Source of the DNA: JAUZQZ01 sp036985955
GTDB lineage: Bacteria; Pseudomonadota; Zetaproteobacteria; Mariprofundales; Mariprofundaceae
NCBI GenBank assembly: GCA_036985955.1
Contig: BTQQ01000074.1
Span: forward strand, 1-8,362
Length of the DNA: 8,362 bases
Direction: 5' to 3'
A program made the translations under genes and the position numbers. Of this stretch, positions 5,255 through 8,362 are shown in pieces. The notes under the pieces were generated by a model. It was not told the origin of the DNA, ran no database searches, and worked only from the letters and a program-made list of their open reading frames with translations. The number at the start of each line of letters is the position of its first letter. Within the stretch, counting starts at the first letter, position 1.

Positions 5255-6631
5255 GTGGCTTTCCGCTTCTTTTTCCTGGCGGAAGACTTCGGCATTTTTA
5301 CCAATAATCACCAGCAATATCAGGGAATAAATAAATGTTGACAGCAAAATAACGCCAATGACTACAGCCTTGAACATTTCCAGATGTGGGAAGGAGGCCG
5401 GGATCATCGTCAACATCACAATGGACAATCCGCCCTTGATTCCGGCAAAGGTCAGCACGCCCCACCAGCGAAAATTAATATTGGTCATTTTGGTGGTCTG
5501 CTTGGTAATGATAGCAAATTTGGCCATCATCAGCGCCCGGATTACCGTGGTGGCAAGGAACATCACCAGGATCTCTTTTTTATATTGTACTAACAAATCT
5601 ATCCGAACAATTTCCGCCATGGCGACAAACAGCATGGTATTGGCGACTAGCGCCAGCAATTGAATATCCTCCTTGGTGCGTAAATGCCGCTGCTGTTCTG
5701 CTACAGTAACCTTAATTTTTACCAGAGCGGAATCAATCAGACGCCTTGACGGTTGTTCCTGAGCGGATTCCTGCCGCAAATCATTTTCTTCCCGGCTCAG
5801 ACGGGTTTCTTCATCATTAATTTCCTTGGTCATCCAGTGATTCACGGTCACCGTTGCGAAAATACAGGACAGAATACCGGACAGATGTAGATGCGAATGT
5901 GCGCCAAGCAGATTAAGCAGGGCGTAAAAATGCTCGGCCAGCGTGAATGCGCCATAGCCTGTGAGAACCAGAACCATCATTTCGGCGATCCTGTTTTCAG
6001 TGGTCTTCAACGCAACCAGACCGATATAACCAATGCCTGTTCCCATGACTGCCGAGCCCAGCACGACAATCATGCTGATTTCTCCGACGTATCCGGCTGT
6101 AATGTTGCCACCCTCAAGTGCGTACAGGCCAATGAATACGAATACAATCAGTGCGGTAGCATCATTAAACAGGCTTTCACCTTCGGCCAATATCTTGAGA
6201 CGGTGAGGTAACTCGAATCGGGAAAAAATACTGATCACACTGACGGGGTCAGTAGCCAACACCATGGAAAAAAGAACAATGATGGCTGCTACGGATAAAT
6301 GGTATTGGCCAAATAACCAGTCACCAAGAAAAATGGCTGCAATGATAGACAATGCAACGGCTACCACCGCCAGGAAAAAGAGACTCAGAGCATGTTCTTT
6401 CAAATCCGCTACGCTTAATTCCAGAGAATCGGAAATGAGCAGGATGGGAAGTAGCGCCAACACCAGTGCAGCGAAATGGTTGGCATCTTCTGCAATGCCG
6501 ATTTCGGGCATCAGTATGTATAATCCGAATGACAGGGTGATGAGCGACAGGGGGGAAGGGATGTTGAGTTTGTCTTCAATTTGCAGCGCCAGATATAAAA
6601 TAGCTGCGACTGCCAGAACCGTTTCAATCAT
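5252..6631 (-). CDS. CPA1 (NhaP-type) cation:proton antiporter
   Basis: This 459-residue inner-membrane protein should exchange Na+ or K+ for H+ in pH and salt homeostasis. About a dozen hydrophobic segments are visible, the first at 1-17. CPA1 signatures are ATDPVSVISIF (126-136), the ion-binding pair Asn156-Asp157 in AEGESLFNDATALIVF (149-164), and the later FAGIKGGLSIVML (395-407), which corresponds to the family's WGGLRGALS. An unusually hydrophilic, charged loop at about 265-322, rich in Glu, Arg and Gln, separates the N-terminal bundle from the last segments. ATG 6631 has a strong SD, GGGAGG, seven bases before it. The gene follows the CaCA exchanger by 91 nt and is last in its transcription unit. 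The stop is TAG at 5254-5252 inside the palindrome. Ion specificity cannot be read from sequence. Confidence 0.93.
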   Translation of the reverse strand: MIETVLAVAAILYLALQIEDKLNIPSPLSLITLSFGLYILMPEIGIAEDANHFAALVLALLPILLISDSLELSVADLKEHALSLFFLAVVAVALSIIAAIFLGDWLFGQYHLSVAAIIVLFSMVLATDPVSVISIFSRFELPHRLKILAEGESLFNDATALIVFVFIGLYALEGGNITAGYVGEISMIVVLGSAVMGTGIGYIGLVALKTTENRIAEMMVLVLTGYGAFTLAEHFYALLNLLGAHSHLHLSGILSCIFATVTVNHWMTKEINDEETRLSREENDLRQESAQEQPSRRLIDSALVKIKVTVAEQQRHLRTKEDIQLLALVANTMLFVAMAEIVRIDLLVQYKKEILVMFLATTVIRALMMAKFAIITKQTTKMTNINFRWWGVLTFAGIKGGLSIVMLTMIPASFPHLEMFKAVVIGVILLSTFIYSLILLVIIGKNAEVFRQEKEAESH

Positions 6632-6722
6632 CGCTTACCTCCCGGGGAATGGACTCACAATGGCAATTGGGGCGCTACGTTATGGTACAAGCACATTCAG
6701 GGCCAGATTGTCTAGGATATGA
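6632..6722 (-). other. Intergenic gap between the two transporters
   Basis: These 91 nt hold the SD GGGAGG for the downstream antiporter near 6639-6644. I see no convincing terminator hairpin and no good sigma70 promoter, so read-through from the CaCA gene is the simplest model. Confidence 0.4.
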
Positions 6723-7736
6723 TCAGGCTGCGAAAACTACTGCCACAACAAACAACAGATACAAAAAAGCGTTGCCACACAATCCAATGGGTGACAGGTG
6801 TCCACGATACAGTAATAGTCCCAGCCAGATAATACCCGTGAAGGCCAATGCCACCGCAAGGCCCGCAAACACCTCTTCAAAACGCCATGGCATCAACAGC
6901 ATGCCGATAGCCGGGATCATGGTTCCCTGGAATACCATGGCTCCGGTGATGTTGCCAAATGCCAATGTATCGCGGCCACGACGAATCCAGATGACTGAAT
7001 TTACTTTTTCGGGTAATTCTGTCGCTATCGGTACGACCAACAATGAAACCACCAATGTGGAAACACCCAAAATTTGACTTAACTGTTCCGCACCATCCAC
7101 AAAAAGGCGTGCGCCCCAAACCAGTACAGCCAGCCCCGCCAGGAGTTGGATAACGGCAGTCCATACATATTCGGGTAAAATATAACTTAGATACAAGGGG
7201 TTATCCGCCTCTGTAGCATGACCACTATCTACCAGAGATGCGCTAGCTTTGATCGTGGCCAATACATAGAAAAAATATATTATGAATAATATTATAGCGA
7301 TGAGTACATGTGCATGCGGCCATGTGCCGGGCACGAAAGCTGCCAGCGCAACCAGCAAAAAAGCACACAGAAATGTGATGATGTCACGCTTTAATCCTGA
7401 TACTTCAGGCTGTAACTTATTCACCCAACCACGCTTTCTCGCCGCAAAGATACCCATGATACCGAGGCTCAGGGTTGCCAGCATAAAGGGTGCCCCGAGT
7501 ATGGCGCCCATGCCCACAGCCTCATTTACATGCTGTGCTGCGCCTCCGGCTAAAATGGCCACAACTGGCACAATCGTTTCCGGCATGGCAGTGCCAACAG
7601 CAGCAAAGATAGAACCGGTTACACCTTCGGAAACACCAAAACGTTCACCGATAAATTCCAGTGCATTAGTAAATGCCTGTGCGGCTACGAAGACCAGTAC
7701 CAGTGCCGTAATCAGTAAGGCGAGGGAGTCCCACAT
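6723..7736 (-). CDS. Sodium/calcium exchanger (CaCA) family membrane protein
   Basis: This 337-residue polytopic inner-membrane protein has the two alpha-repeats of the cation/Ca2+ exchanger superfamily. Alpha-1 is FGVSEGVTGSIFAAVGTAMP (33-52) followed by Glu53-Thr54. Alpha-2 is LGVSTLVVSLLVVPIATELP (223-242) followed by Glu243-Lys244 and FGNITGAMVF (260-269). The two conserved acidic residues, Glu53 and Glu243, are kept. The small polar residue before them differs from the usual GTS-PE pattern: Ala50 in repeat 1 and Glu240 in repeat 2. The usual Asn-rich GNxxGSN segment of repeat 1 is replaced by VGMGAILGAP (74-83). A soluble loop at about 100-118 and another at about 164-180 interrupt the helices. 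ATG 7736 is preferred over an in-frame TTG at 7772; neither has a clear SD. It lies 57 nt after the CNB gene. The ion carried may not be Ca2+. Confidence 0.88.
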   Translation of the reverse strand: MWDSLALLITALVLVFVAAQAFTNALEFIGERFGVSEGVTGSIFAAVGTAMPETIVPVVAILAGGAAQHVNEAVGMGAILGAPFMLATLSLGIMGIFAARKRGWVNKLQPEVSGLKRDIITFLCAFLLVALAAFVPGTWPHAHVLIAIILFIIYFFYVLATIKASASLVDSGHATEADNPLYLSYILPEYVWTAVIQLLAGLAVLVWGARLFVDGAEQLSQILGVSTLVVSLLVVPIATELPEKVNSVIWIRRGRDTLAFGNITGAMVFQGTMIPAIGMLLMPWRFEEVFAGLAVALAFTGIIWLGLLLYRGHLSPIGLCGNAFLYLLFVVAVVFAA

Positions 7737-7793
7737 GGATAATTGTTTTTGAAAGGCGTTATTGCCGGTCAAATATTGAGATTAAATCTACTA

Positions 7794-8264
7794 TCAGAGC
7801 CGCTTCCCCGTAATATAATGCAGCATTGAAATGTGCTTCTTGTTCATGTCACGGATGACCTTGGAGGAATAGAAGAGCATATAGGCTACCAGCGCATATA
7901 CGAGTTCCTGATGGTCTGCCATCAGTTGTGAAAGGCCATCACGCGTGACTTTATACACCACGCAATCCTGCTTGGCGGTCACATGGGCGCTGGCGGCTTC
8001 TTTTGTGAGGAATGTCATTTCGCCAAACAAAGCACCCTCGTTTGCCCCGGCGATGTGCAGGCGCTCGCCATTGACGTCGGTTTCCACATCGGCCGTTCCC
8101 GAACGCAGAATATAGAGTATTCCGCCGGGTTGTCCCTGGGAGACAATCGTTTCACCCTTGGCAAAGTCTCTGGTTGTCATGACCGCATCCAGTGCGCTGC
8201 GATCGTCCTCGCCCAAATTACGATCCAGAATTTCCTTTCCAAGCCAGTCGAAATCAATGCTCAT
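7794..8264 (-). CDS. Stand-alone cyclic-nucleotide-binding-fold (Crp/CAP N-terminal type) protein
   Basis: This 156-residue soluble protein is a single CNB beta-roll with helices at both ends. Recognisable parts are FAKGETIVSQGQPGGILYIL (34-53), SGTADVET (55-62) and the phosphate-binding-cassette region LFGEMTFLTKEAASAHVTA (79-97), followed by VVYKVTRDGLSQLM (102-115). The Glu of the cassette (GEM, Glu82) is present, but the Arg that normally grips the cyclic phosphate (consensus R-S/T-A) aligns with Ala91, so canonical cAMP binding is doubtful. The C-terminus (120-156) is a helix with no helix-turn-helix, so it is not a Crp-type transcription factor. ATG 8264 is chosen because AGGAGG lies six bases upstream; the in-frame ATG at 8300 has no such signal. 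It heads the transporter operon and may regulate those proteins directly; this is inferred from position. Confidence 0.85.
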   Translation of the reverse strand: MSIDFDWLGKEILDRNLGEDDRSALDAVMTTRDFAKGETIVSQGQPGGILYILRSGTADVETDVNGERLHIAGANEGALFGEMTFLTKEAASAHVTAKQDCVVYKVTRDGLSQLMADHQELVYALVAYMLFYSSKVIRDMNKKHISMLHYITGKRL

Positions 8265-8321
8265 GCCGCCCTCCTGTACTCGTTCCGCAGTCAATGCCAA
8301 GCATGTTTTTAGTGTGACTGG

Positions 8322-8349
8322 ACAATAGCCACTATGCCTGGAATTGCAA
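8322..8349 (-). promoter_or_regulatory. Weak sigma70-like promoter candidate upstream of the CNB gene
   Basis: On the minus strand TTGCAA (8349-8344) and TATTGT (8327-8322) are separated by 16 bp, each matching the consensus at four of six positions. They sit about 60 bp before the CNB start codon. The match is poor and could be chance. Confidence 0.22.
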
Positions 8350-8362
8350 TAGCATTGCCGCC

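Noticed and set aside
5208..5262. Palindrome as a standard rho-independent terminator
   Set aside because: No U-tract follows the stem on either strand, and it coincides with the stop codons themselves.
7737..7772. TTG start for the CaCA gene at 7772
   Set aside because: It has no SD and adds a polar, unconserved leader before the first membrane helix; ATG 7736 is simpler, though not proven.

Overview
The window looks like a piece of a Gram-negative, probably proteobacterial, chromosome of moderate GC. Pointers to this are IspG of the MEP isoprenoid pathway, a YhbY-BolA pair, a lipoprotein with a lipobox, and an inner-membrane adenylate cyclase plus a diguanylate cyclase. I cannot assign a genus from the sequence alone.

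Left block (1-4574, all minus strand). Read in the direction of transcription it holds four genes: a diguanylate cyclase with an N-terminal Rossmann (NAD-type) domain (4574-3684), a membrane-anchored HAMP class III adenylate cyclase (3601-2129), a TPR-containing lipoprotein (1875-736), and the first 238 codons of ispG (716-1, continuing off the left edge). Between the adenylate cyclase and the lipoprotein sits a 256-bp non-coding element with 35-bp terminal inverted repeats, read here as a MITE. Removing one copy of its CTAG (or TA) boundary restores a site where the lipoprotein ATG starts one base after the cyclase stop. The element therefore appears to have split a tightly coupled gene pair, and its own end now supplies a Shine-Dalgarno-like sequence.

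Middle (4575-5254). A 74-bp divergent intergenic region separates the diguanylate cyclase from yhbY (4649-4942, plus), which overlaps bolA (4935-5210, plus) by 8 bp. bolA converges on the antiporter block at a perfect 47-nt palindrome that contains the stop codons of both genes.

Right block (5252-8264, minus strand). In transcription order: a stand-alone cyclic-nucleotide-binding-fold protein (8264-7794), a CaCA-family cation exchanger (7736-6723) and a CPA1/NhaP-type cation:proton antiporter (6631-5252). They look like one ion-homeostasis operon. The regulatory-domain protein has no DNA-binding domain and lacks the usual phosphate-contacting Arg.

Taken together, the window pairs two second-messenger synthases (cAMP and c-di-GMP) on one side with an ion-transport cassette headed by a cNMP-binding-fold protein on the other. 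The points most worth a second look are the Rossmann-GGDEF fusion and the two palindromic elements, both placed at TA dinucleotides inside stop codons. No tRNA, rRNA, CRISPR array or transposase gene was seen.
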